NCBI GenBank assembly: GCA_927910885.1 | Contig: CAKMOD010000044.1 | Coordinates: 1-35,876 of the forward strand | DNA: 35,876 nt | Source of the DNA: an uncultured Prevotella sp. | GTDB lineage: Bacteria; Bacteroidota; Bacteroidia; Bacteroidales; Bacteroidaceae | Reading direction: 5' to 3' | Shown: positions 18,311-26,902 of the stretch, one piece after another | How the letters are laid out: every line of letters begins with the position of its first letter | Position numbering within the stretch: the stretch's first letter is position 1 | Notes under the pieces: generated by a model | What the model was told of the DNA's origin: nothing | What the model saw: the letters and a program-made list of their open reading frames with translations, nothing else | Databases searched by the model: none | Made by a program: the position numbers and the translations under genes

Positions 18311-18318
18311 CAAAGATA
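18311..18318 (-). promoter_or_regulatory. -7 element (TATCTTTG) of mdh
   Basis: On the minus strand TATCTTTG matches TAnnTTTG about 45 bp before the mdh ATG. The upstream region is T-rich and no distinct TTTG at the usual spacing stands out. The rest of the 18266-18563 gap contains a short (TTGGC)3-like microrepeat near 18425-18438 and nothing else recognisable. Confidence 0.55.
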
Positions 18319-18563
18319 CAAAAAAAATGACCATGCGAGAAAGATATTTTAGAATAAATGTGTTATTTATTATAAAAAGTAGAGGCTTTGCAAAGTCTGT
18401 CTATCAAATCGATTAATTCTTGCTTGGCTTGGCTTGGCAGTTCTGATTTATTTGTTTAACTTAGCAGCGAAATCGAAGGAACTTTTACAAGGGTAGGAGG
18501 TCTTGTAGAAGATAGTCTTAGTGTAGATGAACCTTCTTATTATTGAACCTTAAAAACAACGAT

Positions 18564-20351
18564 ATGATACATACAATTAATGAGCGTGTTGCAAAATTAC
18601 GCTTGTGGATGAAAGAAAATGGATTTACAGCTTTTGTCTTTCCAAGTAGTGACCCACATAATAGTGAATATGTAGCTGATTATTGGAAGAGTCGTGAATG
18701 GATTTCAGGCTTCAGTGGTTCGGCAGGAACAGCAGTCGTTACGTTAGAGCATGCTGCGCTATGGACGGATTCGCGTTATTTTATTGCTGCTGAAAAGGAA
18801 CTGCAAGGAACTGATTTTAAGCTGATGAAACTTCGTGTGGAAGGAACTCCTTCTGTTTCTGAATGGCTTGCAAATGAACTATCTGATTATGCTGCCGCTG
18901 TGGTTGGATTAGATGGAGATGTAAATTCTTTTGCAGAAGTTTCAGCGATGGAACAGGAGTTGGCGACAAAAGGGAACATTACTGTGCGAACGGATACTGA
19001 CCCAATGATTGAACTTTGGACGGATAGACCTGTAATTCCTGATAATGAGGTGCACCTTCATCCGTTAGAATATTCAGGAGAGTCTACATCGAGTAAGATA
19101 AGTAGGGTTCGTAAGTACCTTTCAGAATGTGGAGCTGATGGATTATTGGTAACTGCACTCGATGAAATAGCATGGGTTTTAAATTTGCGTGGAAGTGATG
19201 TACATTGTAACCCTGTTTTTGTATCTTACCTCTTGATTTCTCCCGAGAAAGTTACCTTATATATAAATAATGTAAAACTTTCGGCAGAGGTTAATGCTTA
19301 CCTTACTTCAGAAAAGATAGATGTTGAGGCATACGAAGCAGTCGTGGAGGGACTTCGTTCTTATACGGGTAAATCACTGTTAGTAGATATGACTTCTGCA
19401 AACTATTCATTGGCTACAGCGGTTCCTTTCGAGAAAGTATGTTCAGGGGTTTCACCAATTGTCAGTATGAAGGCCGTAAAGAATAAAGTAGAACAAGACG
19501 GTTTCCGTGCTGCAATGCTGTGTGATGGTATTGCTATGGTAAAATTCCTTGCTTGGCTGAAGCCTGCTGTTGAGGCTGGGGGACAGACGGAAATATCACT
19601 TGATGAGCGTTTAACGGCCCTACGTGCTGAACAACCAAAGTTTAAGGGTATCTCATTTGATACTATTGTGGGCTATGAAGCACATGGAGCTATCGTTCAT
19701 TATGAAGCTACGCCAGAGACGGATATTCCTGTTAAGCCTCATGGTTTAGTTCTCATAGATAGTGGTGCACAATATTTAGATGGTACAACTGATATTACAC
19801 GTACCATTGCTTTGGGTGAATTATCAGAGGAACAGCGTCGGGTGTACACTTTGGTGTTGAAGGGGCATATTCAACTTGATATGTGCCGTTTCCCTGCAGG
19901 TGCGTGTGGTTCACAGATTGACGCTCTTGCACGTGCACCGATGTGGCGTGAAGGTTATAATTATATGCATGGAACAGGGCATGGAGTAGGGAGCTATCTA
20001 AATGTACATGAAGGTCCTCATCAAATACGTATGGAGTGGAGGCCTGCTCCGTTGCAGGCAGGAATGACCGTTACAAACGAACCAGGTATTTATTTGGAAG
20101 GAAAGTTTGGTGTACGTATAGAAAATACGTTGTTGATAGTTCCTGCTGAAACAACAGCCTTTGGCGATTTTCTTAAGTTTGAAACACTTACGCTTGCACC
20201 GATTGACATGGCTCCGATTGTGCTTGAGATGTTGAGTACTGAGGAACGTGAGTGGCTCAATACCTATCATCGTCGTGTTTATGAAAGCCTATCGCCTCAT
20301 TTGACAGAGGGTGAAAAAGAGTGGCTAAGAGTGGCAACGTTACCAATTTAA
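18564..20351 (+). CDS. Aminopeptidase P family protein (Xaa-Pro aminopeptidase, M24)
   Basis: 595-residue cytoplasmic metallopeptidase of the long, XPNPEP1-like form: two creatinase-like N-terminal domains and a C-terminal pita-bread domain. The five expected metal ligands are present and correctly spaced: Asp399 (IDSGAQ), Asp410 (TTDITRT), His473 (GTGHGVGS), Glu506 (TNEPGIYL) and Glu520 (VRIENTLL). It should remove an N-terminal residue before proline. The open frame extends seven codons upstream to a TTG (18543), but the ATG at 18564 (MIHTINERVAKLR) is preferred. Monocistronic by context, divergent from mdh. Intact. Confidence 0.92.
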   Translation: MIHTINERVAKLRLWMKENGFTAFVFPSSDPHNSEYVADYWKSREWISGFSGSAGTAVVTLEHAALWTDSRYFIAAEKELQGTDFKLMKLRVEGTPSVSEWLANELSDYAAAVVGLDGDVNSFAEVSAMEQELATKGNITVRTDTDPMIELWTDRPVIPDNEVHLHPLEYSGESTSSKISRVRKYLSECGADGLLVTALDEIAWVLNLRGSDVHCNPVFVSYLLISPEKVTLYINNVKLSAEVNAYLTSEKIDVEAYEAVVEGLRSYTGKSLLVDMTSANYSLATAVPFEKVCSGVSPIVSMKAVKNKVEQDGFRAAMLCDGIAMVKFLAWLKPAVEAGGQTEISLDERLTALRAEQPKFKGISFDTIVGYEAHGAIVHYEATPETDIPVKPHGLVLIDSGAQYLDGTTDITRTIALGELSEEQRRVYTLVLKGHIQLDMCRFPAGACGSQIDALARAPMWREGYNYMHGTGHGVGSYLNVHEGPHQIRMEWRPAPLQAGMTVTNEPGIYLEGKFGVRIENTLLIVPAETTAFGDFLKFETLTLAPIDMAPIVLEMLSTEEREWLNTYHRRVYESLSPHLTEGEKEWLRVATLPI

Positions 20352-20366
20352 CGCTTGTGTAATACC

Positions 20367-20433
20367 GCTTAGAACATGATGTTAAGCAACCTTTGAAAAG
20401 AAGCGTGAAGGCTCTAAACAGCATGTTCTGAGC
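20367..20433. other. Imperfect inverted repeat after the peptidase gene
   Basis: GCTTAGAACATG (20367-20378) and CATGTTCTGAGC (20422-20433) pair at 11 of 12 positions with a 43-base interior that can itself pair weakly (CCTT with AAGG). There is no immediate T run. It may be a weak terminator, but the long loop is atypical. Confidence 0.5.
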
Positions 20434-20497
20434 TGTAATAATGTCTTTTCTAAAAGCCTTTTTAATCGATAATAAAGTAGGAAAAAAACCACAAATG

Positions 20498-20529
20498 TTT
20501 GGAAGTTAGGAGAATAAAGTGTAACTTTG
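20498..20529 (+). promoter_or_regulatory. Promoter of rpsU and downstream genes
   Basis: TTTG at 20498-20501, a 20-bp spacer and TAACTTTG at 20522-20529 are a full match to the Bacteroidota promoter. The rpsU ATG is about 68 bp downstream. Confidence 0.8.
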
Positions 20530-20596
20530 CAGGCGCAAAAGTGGTATCATGCCCTTTGCACTATGTTTAATTAATAAATAATTTAAAACAAAAAGC

Positions 20597-20787
20597 ATGA
20601 TTATTGTACCAGTAAAGGACGGTGAGAACATCGAGCGCGCGCTCAAGAAGTTCAAGAGAAAGTTTGAGAAGACAGGTGTTGTTAAGGAGCTCGTGCTCGT
20701 CAGCAGTTTGACAAGCCATCTGTTAAGAAGCGCCTGAAGATGGAACGTGCCGTTTACGTACAGCAGCTTCGCGACGCAGAAGAATAA
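20597..20787 (+). CDS. rpsU: 30S ribosomal protein S21 (frame broken near 20692)
   Basis: Small-subunit protein S21, 63 residues when corrected. MIIVPVKDGENIERALKKFK and KFEKTGVVKEL are read from the ATG at 20597. As given the frame then diverges. Restoring one C at CTCGTG (about 20690-20693) gives ELRARQQFDKPSVKKR and then KMERAVYVQQLRDAEE to the TAA at 20785-20787, the normal S21 end. An essential-class gene broken this way points to a base-calling error. It heads the run rpsU-xerC-hpf. Confidence 0.9.
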
Positions 20788-20858
20788 AATCTTCTTTAAA
20801 AATTTGGCGGTTTGGATTAATTTCCGTAAATTCGTTGCCATATAAATGATTTGACAAT

Positions 20859-21744
20859 GTGCCGATGATAGAGAAGTTCTTAGATTACATAAAGTTTGAA
20901 AGGAATTATTCCCCGATGACAGTAATCAACTATCGTAAGGACTTAACGGAGTTCGAACGATTCTACAAGGAACTTGAACCTCAGCTCTCTTGGGAGTCTA
21001 TAGACTCTGATATTGTCAGGAATTGGATGGAGTACATGATGGACAGAGGCAACTCTGCTTCGTCAGTCAATAGAAGACTCAGTGCGCTGAGGTCTTTTTT
21101 ATAGATTTGCACTTCGTCGTAAACTTATTGAAAAAGACCCTGTTCATGGTCTTCAAGGTCCTAAAAAACAAAAGCCTCTTCCTCAATTCTTAAAGGAGTC
21201 GGAAATGGAAAGGCTGCTGGATTCTAAGATGTGGACAGATAGTTATAAGGACGTACTTGAACGTACTATAATTATAACATTCTACGTAACGGGTGTTCGT
21301 CTATCAGAATTGATAGGTCTTGATGATAAAGATATTGACAATATCACTTGTGAAATTAAAGTAACAGGTAAGAGAAATAAGCAACGAATTATTCCCTTTG
21401 GTAAGGAACTCGCTGAAGTGTTTGCTCAGTACCTGCAGGTACGTAACACAACAGTAAAAGGTGATTCCACAGCCTTCTTTCAAACAGAGAGGGGCAAAAG
21501 GATGACGACAGCACAGGTAAGAAGTTTGGTAAAGAAGAATCTATCGAAAGTGTCAACGTTGAAAAAACGTTCACCTCATGTTCTTCGCCATACGTTTGCC
21601 ACGGCAATGCTCAATCATGAAGCAGGACTGGAAAGTGTAAAAAAACTGCTTGGTCACGAGAGTCTGTCAACGACAGAGATTTATACTCATACGACCTTTG
21701 AACAGTTGAAGAAAGTCTATAAAAATGCCCATCCAAGGGCTTAA
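20859..21744 (+). CDS. xerC: Tyrosine recombinase, XerC/XerD type (frame broken at 21095-21100)
   Basis: About 294 residues when corrected. The N-terminal SAM-like core-binding domain (KFLDYIKFERNYSPMTVINY) is followed by the catalytic domain with Arg147 (GVRLSEL), His240 and Arg243 (HVLRHTFATAM), His266 (LLGHESLSTTEIY) and nucleophile Tyr275. Numbering uses the GTG at 20859; an ATG at 20865 is the alternative start. The frame changes in a T6 run; with five T it reads SALRSFYRFALRRKLIEKDP. Size and catalytic set fit the housekeeping Xer recombinase that resolves chromosome dimers, and its stable place between rpsU and hpf argues against a phage integrase. Whether it is the XerC or XerD counterpart is not certain. 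Confidence 0.85.
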
Positions 21745-21766
21745 CCTTTTAAAAACGGAGGTACCT

Positions 21767-22066
21767 ATGGAAATTAAGATCCAGTCGATACATTTCGACA
21801 CAACCGAGAAGTTACAGGCCTTTATTACCAAGAAGGCTGAAAAATTAGAAAAGTCTTACGAAGACATTCAGAAAGTAGAGGTGCAATTGAAGGTTGAGAA
21901 GCCTGCTACAGCATTAAATAAAACCACAAGTTTATCAGTCGTAGTTCCTGGTAATACTCTGTATGTGGAAAAAACATGCGATACTTTTGAAGAAGGTATT
22001 GATCAGTGTTTAGATGCGATGAAGGTTCAGCTCACCAAGTTTAAGGAAAAACAAAGAAAGCATTAA
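21767..22066 (+). CDS. hpf: Ribosome hibernation-promoting factor, HPF/YfiA (short form)
   Basis: 99-residue S30AE-domain protein that binds the 30S decoding centre and stabilises inactive ribosomes. The sequence begins MEIKIQSIHFDTTEKLQAF, shows the central VEVQLKVEK strand, and ends in a Lys-rich tail. It lacks the C-terminal dimerisation domain of long HPF. The ATG at 21767 is chosen because a good GGAGG lies 8 bases before it, unusual in this genome; the open frame to 21725 only overlaps xerC. It follows xerC by 22 bp and precedes the tRNA cluster. Confidence 0.88.
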   Translation: MEIKIQSIHFDTTEKLQAFITKKAEKLEKSYEDIQKVEVQLKVEKPATALNKTTSLSVVVPGNTLYVEKTCDTFEEGIDQCLDAMKVQLTKFKEKQRKH

Positions 22067-22083
22067 AAAAATCTCTGAAATAT

Positions 22084-22114
22084 TTTGGAGATTAAAATAA
22101 AAGTCTTACCTTTG
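22084..22114 (+). promoter_or_regulatory. Promoter of the tRNA-tuf cluster
   Basis: TTTG at 22084-22087, a 19-bp spacer and TACCTTTG at 22107-22114 match the Bacteroidota promoter, about 40 bp before the first tRNA. Confidence 0.75.
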
Positions 22115-22154
22115 CAGCCGTTTTACGACAAGTAGCCTTCGGCTGCAAAGTAAT

Positions 22155-22228
22155 GCCTCTTTAGCTCAGTTGGCCAGAGCACGTGATTTGTAATCTCGGG
22201 GTCGTTGGTTCGAATCCGACAAGAGGCT
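22155..22228 (+). tRNA. tRNA-Thr (anticodon TGT)
   Basis: Acceptor GCCTCTT pairs with AAGAGGC. The D-arm has GCTC/GAGC, the anticodon loop is TTTGTAA, and the T-loop is TTCGAAT. One mismatch occurs in the anticodon stem. First of four tRNAs before tuf. Confidence 0.93.
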
Positions 22229-22256
22229 CTCCTTGAAAGGGGGATCATTTGCTGAC

Positions 22257-22338
22257 GGGTAGTTTCCAGAGTGGCCAAATGGGGCAGACTGTAAATCTGC
22301 TGCTTCTAGCTTCGGTGGTTCGAATCCATCACTACCCA
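22257..22338 (+). tRNA. tRNA-Tyr (anticodon GTA)
   Basis: Acceptor GGGTAGT pairs with ACTACCC. The anticodon stem-loop CAGACTGTAAATCTG gives GTA, and a long variable arm is present as expected for tRNA-Tyr (82 nt). Confidence 0.94.
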
Positions 22339-22356
22339 CTTCAGAAAATGTAATTT

Positions 22357-22429
22357 GCGGAAATAGCTCAGTTGATAGAGCACTAGCCTTCCAAGCTGGG
22401 GGTCGCGGGTTTGAGCCCCGTTTTCCGCT
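22357..22429 (+). tRNA. tRNA-Gly (anticodon TCC)
   Basis: Acceptor GCGGAAA pairs with TTTCCGC. The anticodon loop CTTCCAA gives TCC, and the T-arm is CGGGTTTGAGCCCCG. Confidence 0.93.
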
Positions 22430-22439
22430 CTATGGTTTT

Positions 22440-22511
<72 letters not shown>

Positions 22512-22583
22512 CTGCTATTATTGTTATTAATTAGTGTAACTAAAAGCACAGATTATTCATTTAATATTAAATAAGAAAAAGCT

Positions 22584-23780
22584 ATGGCTAAAGAAGAATT
22601 CGTGCGCACCAAACCGCATGTAAACATTGGTACTATCGGTCACGTTGACCACGGTAAGACCACTCTTACTGCAGCAATCTCAAAGGTTCTTCATGAGAAG
22701 GGCTTCGGTTCAGAGGAAGTTAAGTCTTTCGATCAGATTGATAATGCTCCTGAGGAGAAAGAGCGTGGTATTACCATTAACTCTGCACACATCGAGTACG
22801 AAACAGCTAACCGTCACTACGCACACGTAGACTGTCCTGGTCACGCCGACTATGTAAAGAACATGGTAACTGGTGCTGCTCAGATGGATGGTGCTATCTT
22901 GGTTGTAGCTGCTACTGATGGTCCTATGCCTCAGACTCGTGAGCACGTTTTGCTCGCTCGTCAGGTAAACGTACCACGCTTGGTTGTATTCTTGAACAAG
23001 TGTGATATGGTTGATGATGCTGAGATGCTTGACCTCGTTGAGATGGAGGTTCGTGAGATTCTCGAGCAGTACGGTTATGAGGAGGATACTCCTATCATTC
23101 GTGGTTCTGCACTCGGTGCTTTGAACGGTGTTGAGAAGTGGGTAGACTCTGTAATGGAGCTCATGGATACTGTTGATACTTGGATTGAAGAGCCAGAGCG
23201 TGAGATTGACAAGCCATTCTTGATGCCTGTTGAGGACGTATTCTCTATCACAGGTCGTGGTACTGTAGCTACTGGTCGTATCGAGACTGGTATCTGTAAG
23301 GTAGGTGATGAGGTTCAGTTGCTCGGTCTCGGTGAGGACAAGAAGTCTGTTATCACTGGTGTTGAGATGTTCCGTAAGAACCTTCCAACAGGTCAGGCTG
23401 GTGACAATGTAGGTCTCCTCCTCCGTGGTATCGATAAGGCTGAGGTTAAGCGTGGTATGGTAGTTGTGCACCCAGGTGCTATTACTCCTCACGATCACTT
23501 CAAGGCATCTATCTATGTATTGAAGAAGGAAGAGGGTGGTCGTCATACTCCATTCGGTAATAAGTATCGTCCACAGTTCTACCTCCGTACAATGGACTGT
23601 ACAGGTGAAATTCACCTCCCAGAGGGCGTTGAGATGGTTATGCCAGGTGACAACGTTGAGATTGAGGTTGAGTTGATTTATAAGGTTGCTCTGAACGAGG
23701 GTCTTCGTTTCGCTATCCGTGAGGGTGGTCGTACAGTAGGTTCTGGTCAGATCACAGAGATCCTTGAGGACGTTAAGTAA
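22584..23780 (+). CDS. tuf: Elongation factor Tu
   Basis: 398-residue GTPase that delivers aminoacyl-tRNA to the ribosome. G1 GHVDHGKT is at 19-26; the switch region with RGITIN, G3 DCPGH, G4 NKCD and G5 GSALG follow, then domains 2 and 3 ending in GSGQITEILEDVK. Start MAKEEFVRTKPHVNIGTIGH is standard. It sits between the four-tRNA cluster and tRNA-Trp and is likely transcribed with them from the promoter at 22084-22114. Intact. Confidence 0.98.
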   Translation: MAKEEFVRTKPHVNIGTIGHVDHGKTTLTAAISKVLHEKGFGSEEVKSFDQIDNAPEEKERGITINSAHIEYETANRHYAHVDCPGHADYVKNMVTGAAQMDGAILVVAATDGPMPQTREHVLLARQVNVPRLVVFLNKCDMVDDAEMLDLVEMEVREILEQYGYEEDTPIIRGSALGALNGVEKWVDSVMELMDTVDTWIEEPEREIDKPFLMPVEDVFSITGRGTVATGRIETGICKVGDEVQLLGLGEDKKSVITGVEMFRKNLPTGQAGDNVGLLLRGIDKAEVKRGMVVVHPGAITPHDHFKASIYVLKKEEGGRHTPFGNKYRPQFYLRTMDCTGEIHLPEGVEMVMPGDNVEIEVELIYKVALNEGLRFAIREGGRTVGSGQITEILEDVK

Positions 23781-23804
23781 TCGATAATTTAAGATTACAA
23801 ATAC

Positions 23805-23836
23805 TAGTTCCCGACTCTTTTGGGAATCGGGAACTA
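23805..23836 (+). other. Perfect 10-bp hairpin between tuf and tRNA-Trp
   Basis: TAGTTCCCGA (23805-23814) pairs with TCGGGAACTA (23827-23836) with a 12-base loop. No T run follows and tRNA-Trp begins 4 bp later. It may be a processing signal or partial terminator. Confidence 0.65.
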
Positions 23837-23840
23837 ACCT

Positions 23841-23913
23841 ACGGGTTTAGCTCAGTTGGTAGAGCACTGGTCTCCAAAACCAGGTGTCGAGGGTTCGAGC
23901 CCTTCAACCCGTG
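23841..23913 (+). tRNA. tRNA-Trp (anticodon CCA)
   Basis: Acceptor ACGGGTT pairs with AACCCGT. The anticodon loop TCTCCAAAA contains CCA, and the T-arm is GAGGGTTCGAGCCCTTC. It is placed between tuf and secE, a common bacterial arrangement. Confidence 0.94.
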
Positions 23914-23930
23914 CAAAAAGAGAAGATTTT

Positions 23931-24122
23931 ATGTTTAATAAGATAGTTAATTATTGCAAGGCTTGCTACGACGAACTTGCGCATAAAACTACATGGCCAT
24001 CACGCGCCCAGCTTACACATAGTGCAATGGTAGTTATTTCTGCTTCCGTTATCATTGCATTGGTTGTGTTCGCTATGGACTCTTTGTTCCAACGCGTAAT
24101 GGAATTTGTATATCCAAGATAA
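23931..24122 (+). CDS. secE: Preprotein translocase subunit SecE
   Basis: 63-residue single-helix form of SecE, the clamp subunit of the SecYEG channel. The amphipathic segment KACYDELAHKTTWPSRAQL contains the conserved TWPSR signature, followed by one membrane helix (about 32-52). A longer open frame begins inside tRNA-Trp and is rejected; the ATG at 23931, 17 bp after the tRNA, gives MFNKIVNYCKACYDEL. nusG follows 11 bp later, the standard secE-nusG pair. Confidence 0.93.
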   Translation: MFNKIVNYCKACYDELAHKTTWPSRAQLTHSAMVVISASVIIALVVFAMDSLFQRVMEFVYPR

Positions 24123-24133
24123 TTCATTAGGAA

Positions 24134-24682
24134 ATGGCAGAAACAGAAAAGAAATGGTATGTTCTTCGTGCTGTCAGCGGCAAAGAGGCAAAGGTAAAAG
24201 AATATATCGATGCTCAATTACGTCTGAACGAAAAACTTGCTGAGCGTGTTTTTGAGGTTTTATTACCTATGGAAAAACACGCAACTGTGCGTAAAGATGG
24301 GAAGCGTGTTGTCAAGGAGAAATTAAGTCTTCCTGGTTATGTGCTTGTCCAGGCCAATATGACACCTGACGTCGCTTCTACGTTGCGTTTCATGCCTAAT
24401 GTTTTAGGATTCCTCGGAGGTATGTCTGATCCTTCACCTGTTCGCCAAGCAGATATTAATCGTCTGCTGGGTAATGTGGAAGATACTGAACTTGAAGAGG
24501 TTCAGAATGTACCATATATGGTAGGTGAAACGGTTCAAGTTACTGATGGTCCTTTCAGCGGTTTCCATGGTATCATCGAAGAGGTGAATGCAGAGAAGCA
24601 TAAGTTGAAGGTGATGGTGATGATTTTTGGTCGCCAGAATCCATTGGAGCTAAGTTTTATGCAAGTCGCAAAAGAAGAATAG
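24134..24682 (+). CDS. nusG: Transcription termination/antitermination factor NusG
   Basis: 182 residues. The N-terminal NGN domain (about 7-110, starting KKWYVLRAVSGKE and containing KLSLPGYVLV) binds the RNA polymerase clamp. The C-terminal KOW domain (about 128-180, GETVQVTDGPFSGFHGIIEEV) contacts Rho or S10. Length and both domains are normal. It lies between secE and rplK. Intact. Confidence 0.97.
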   Translation: MAETEKKWYVLRAVSGKEAKVKEYIDAQLRLNEKLAERVFEVLLPMEKHATVRKDGKRVVKEKLSLPGYVLVQANMTPDVASTLRFMPNVLGFLGGMSDPSPVRQADINRLLGNVEDTELEEVQNVPYMVGETVQVTDGPFSGFHGIIEEVNAEKHKLKVMVMIFGRQNPLELSFMQVAKEE

Positions 24683-24736
24683 TGTTGTTACGGATACTAT
24701 TCTACTATAGTTTAATTTTTAATATTAACAAAAGAA

Positions 24737-25177
24737 ATGGCTAAAGAAGTAGCTGGATTAATCAAATTACAGATTAAAGGTGGCGCTGCAAATCCTTCCC
24801 CTCCAGTAGGCCCAGCATTGGGTTCTAAGGGTATTAATATTATGGGGTTCTGCAAGGAGTTCAACGCCCGTACCCAGGACAAGGCTGGTAAAGTTCTTCC
24901 AGTCGTAATTACCTACTACAACGATAAGTCTTTCAGCTTTATCATTAAGACTCCTCCTGCAGCTGTACAGCTCATGGAAGTAGCTAAGGTGAAAGGCGGA
25001 TCTGGAGAGCCAAACCGCAAGAAGGTTGCATCCGTAACTTGGGAGCAGGTAAGGGCTATCGCAGAAGACAAAATGCCGGACCTCAACTGTTTCACAGTAG
25101 AGAGTGCAATGAAGCTTATTGCTGGTACTGCTCGTAGTATAGGTATCACTGTAAAAGGGGACTTCCCTGGTAAATAA
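24737..25177 (+). CDS. rplK: 50S ribosomal protein L11
   Basis: 146-residue L11 of the GTPase-associated centre. The N-terminal domain has the proline-rich NPSPPVGPALGSKGINI stretch and FNARTQ; the C-terminal rRNA-binding domain ends in ARSIGITVKG. It starts 54 bp after nusG and precedes rplA by 21 bp, the usual L11 operon. Intact. Confidence 0.97.
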   Translation: MAKEVAGLIKLQIKGGAANPSPPVGPALGSKGINIMGFCKEFNARTQDKAGKVLPVVITYYNDKSFSFIIKTPPAAVQLMEVAKVKGGSGEPNRKKVASVTWEQVRAIAEDKMPDLNCFTVESAMKLIAGTARSIGITVKGDFPGK

Positions 25178-25198
25178 TTTTAAACTTCAAAAGTAAAA

Positions 25199-25890
25199 AT
25201 GAGTAAACTGACAAAAAATCAGAAATCAGTAGCTGAGAAGGTTGAAGCAGGGAAGGCATATACATTGGAAGAGGCAGCACAGTTGGTAAAGGAAATTACC
25301 ACTACCAAGTTTGATGCTTCTGTAGATGTTGATGTGCGTCTCGGTGTTGACCCACGTAAGGCTAACCAGATGGTTCGTGGCGTTGTGTCACTTCCACATG
25401 GTACTGGTAAGGTCACACGTGTGCTCTGTCTCTGTACACCTGATCAGGAGGCTGCCGCTAAGGAAGCTGGTGCTGATCACGTTGGTCTCGACGAATACGT
25501 TGAAAAGATCAAGGGCGGATGGACTGATATTGATGTTATCATCACTATGCCATCATGCATGGGTAAGTTAGGTCCTTTGGGTCGTGTACTCGGTCCTCGT
25601 GGCTTGATGCCAAACCCAAAGAGCGGTACTGTGCTATGGATGTTGCTAAGGCAGTAAAGGACGTTAAGCAGGGTAAGATTGACTTCAAGGTTGACAAGGC
25701 TGGTATTATCCATACTTCAATCGGTAAGGTTAGTATGTCTGCTGAGCAGATTTGTGGTAACGCTAAGGAGTTTATCTCTACTGTTATCAAGCTGAAGCCT
25801 GCTGCTGCTAAAGGTACATATATCAAGAGTATCTTTATTTCTAGCACAATGAGTAAGGGTGTCAAGATTGATCCTAAATCAGCTGAATAA
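25199..25890 (+). CDS. rplA: 50S ribosomal protein L1 (frame broken near 25633)
   Basis: About 230 residues when corrected. The first part runs to the signature LGPRGLMPNPKSGTV. As given it then goes out of frame at GTGCTATGG; one missing base between 25633 and 25634 (for example GTGACTATGG) gives GTVTMDVAKAVKDVKQGK, and the remainder IDFKVDKAGIIHTSIGKVS continues to 25890. L1 forms the mobile stalk at the ribosomal E site and often represses its own operon. Its leader target was not identified here. Because rplJ, rplL and rpoBC follow normally, the break is probably an error. Confidence 0.93.
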
Positions 25891-25908
25891 CTCTAAAAGT
25901 TTTGTACA

Positions 25909-26427
25909 ATGAAGAAAGAAGTAAAAGATACAATTATCGCTGAACTCGGTGAGAAATTAAAGAACTATCCTCATTTCTATTTGGTTGATGTAACTGGATT
26001 GAATGCAGAGGCAACAAGTTCACTTCGCCGTAAGTGTTTCAAGAGCGAAATCAATATGGTTGTTGTGAAGAATAACCTTCTTCACAAGGCTTTTGAAGCT
26101 TCAGATGTAGATTTTGAACCACTGTATGGTTCTTTGAAGGGTAATACAGCAGTTATGTTCACTCAGACTGCTAATGTGCCAGCAAAGTTGTTGAAGGAGT
26201 ATAAGAAGGAAGGTATTCCAGCTCTTAAGGCAGCTTATGTAGAGGAATCTCTATTTGTTGGTGCTGACAAACTCGAAGAACTTGCAGCTCTCAAGAGCAA
26301 GAACGAACTCATCGCAGATGTTGTGGCATTGCTGCAGTCTCCTGCAAAGAACGTTGTTTCTGCTCTCCAGTCAGGTGCTGGCACCATCCATGGTGTGCTT
26401 AAGACTTTAGGCGAGCGTCCTGAGTAA
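25909..26427 (+). CDS. rplJ: 50S ribosomal protein L10
   Basis: 172-residue L10, the base of the L7/L12 stalk. Start MKKEVKDTIIAELGEKLK; the central region VVVKNNLLHKAFE and GNTAVMF is typical; the C-terminal helix (about 135-170) anchors L7/L12 dimers. It lies 18 bp after rplA and 63 bp before rplL. Intact. Confidence 0.95.
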   Translation: MKKEVKDTIIAELGEKLKNYPHFYLVDVTGLNAEATSSLRRKCFKSEINMVVVKNNLLHKAFEASDVDFEPLYGSLKGNTAVMFTQTANVPAKLLKEYKKEGIPALKAAYVEESLFVGADKLEELAALKSKNELIADVVALLQSPAKNVVSALQSGAGTIHGVLKTLGERPE

Positions 26428-26490
26428 AAATCTAATAAAGTCAACAAGGTATATTATTTTTAGAACAAAAAATTAAAAAATTAGAATAAA

Positions 26491-26868
26491 ATGGCAGACG
26501 TAAAAGCTATTGCAGAAGAGTTAGTAAATCTTACTGTTAAGGAAGTAAATGAGTTGGCAACTGTCCTCAAGGACGAGTATGGTATTGAGCCTGCAGCTGC
26601 AGCTGTTGCTGTTGCTGGTCCTGCTGCAGCTGCTGCAGGTGGCGCAGCTGAGGAGAAGACTGATTTTGACGTAGTTCTCGTTGACGCTGGTGCTAACAAG
26701 CTCAAGGTTGTTAAGGCTGTTAAGGAGGCTTGTGGTCTCGGTTTGAAGGAAGCTAAGGACCTCGTAGACGGTGCACCTTCTACTTTGAAGGAGGGCATGG
26801 CTAAGGCTGAGGCTGAGAACCTGAAGACTGCTATCGAGGCTGAGGGTGCTAAGGTTGAGTTGAAGTAA
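26491..26868 (+). CDS. rplL: 50S ribosomal protein L7/L12
   Basis: 125 residues. The N-terminal dimerisation domain (about 1-32) is followed by an Ala/Val-rich hinge (about 35-52) and the C-terminal factor-binding domain with KTDFDVVLVDAGANKLKVVK and GLGLKEAKDLVDGAP. Multiple copies on the ribosome recruit translation GTPases. Followed by an attenuator-like hairpin before rpoB. Intact. Confidence 0.97.
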   Translation: MADVKAIAEELVNLTVKEVNELATVLKDEYGIEPAAAAVAVAGPAAAAAGGAAEEKTDFDVVLVDAGANKLKVVKAVKEACGLGLKEAKDLVDGAPSTLKEGMAKAEAENLKTAIEAEGAKVELK

Positions 26869-26902
26869 TTCTACTTCTTCCTTACATAAATAAAAAAAAC
26901 AT

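Noticed and set aside
20859..21744. Phage or island integrase with attachment site in the nearby tRNA cluster
   Set aside because: Short housekeeping Xer length, conserved operon position, and no duplicated tRNA 3' end seen near the cluster.
22710..23615. 301-codon open frame antisense to tuf
   Set aside because: Shadow of the strongly biased codon use of tuf; the Thr/Leu/Ser-rich translation matches no protein type.
23856..23930. Upstream extension of secE
   Set aside because: It would translate through tRNA-Trp; the ATG at 23931 gives the normal SecE N-terminus.
25625..25665. Programmed frameshift in rplA (and likewise in rpoB/rpoC)
   Set aside because: No slippery heptamer with downstream structure is seen, and these genes are not known to use frameshifting.
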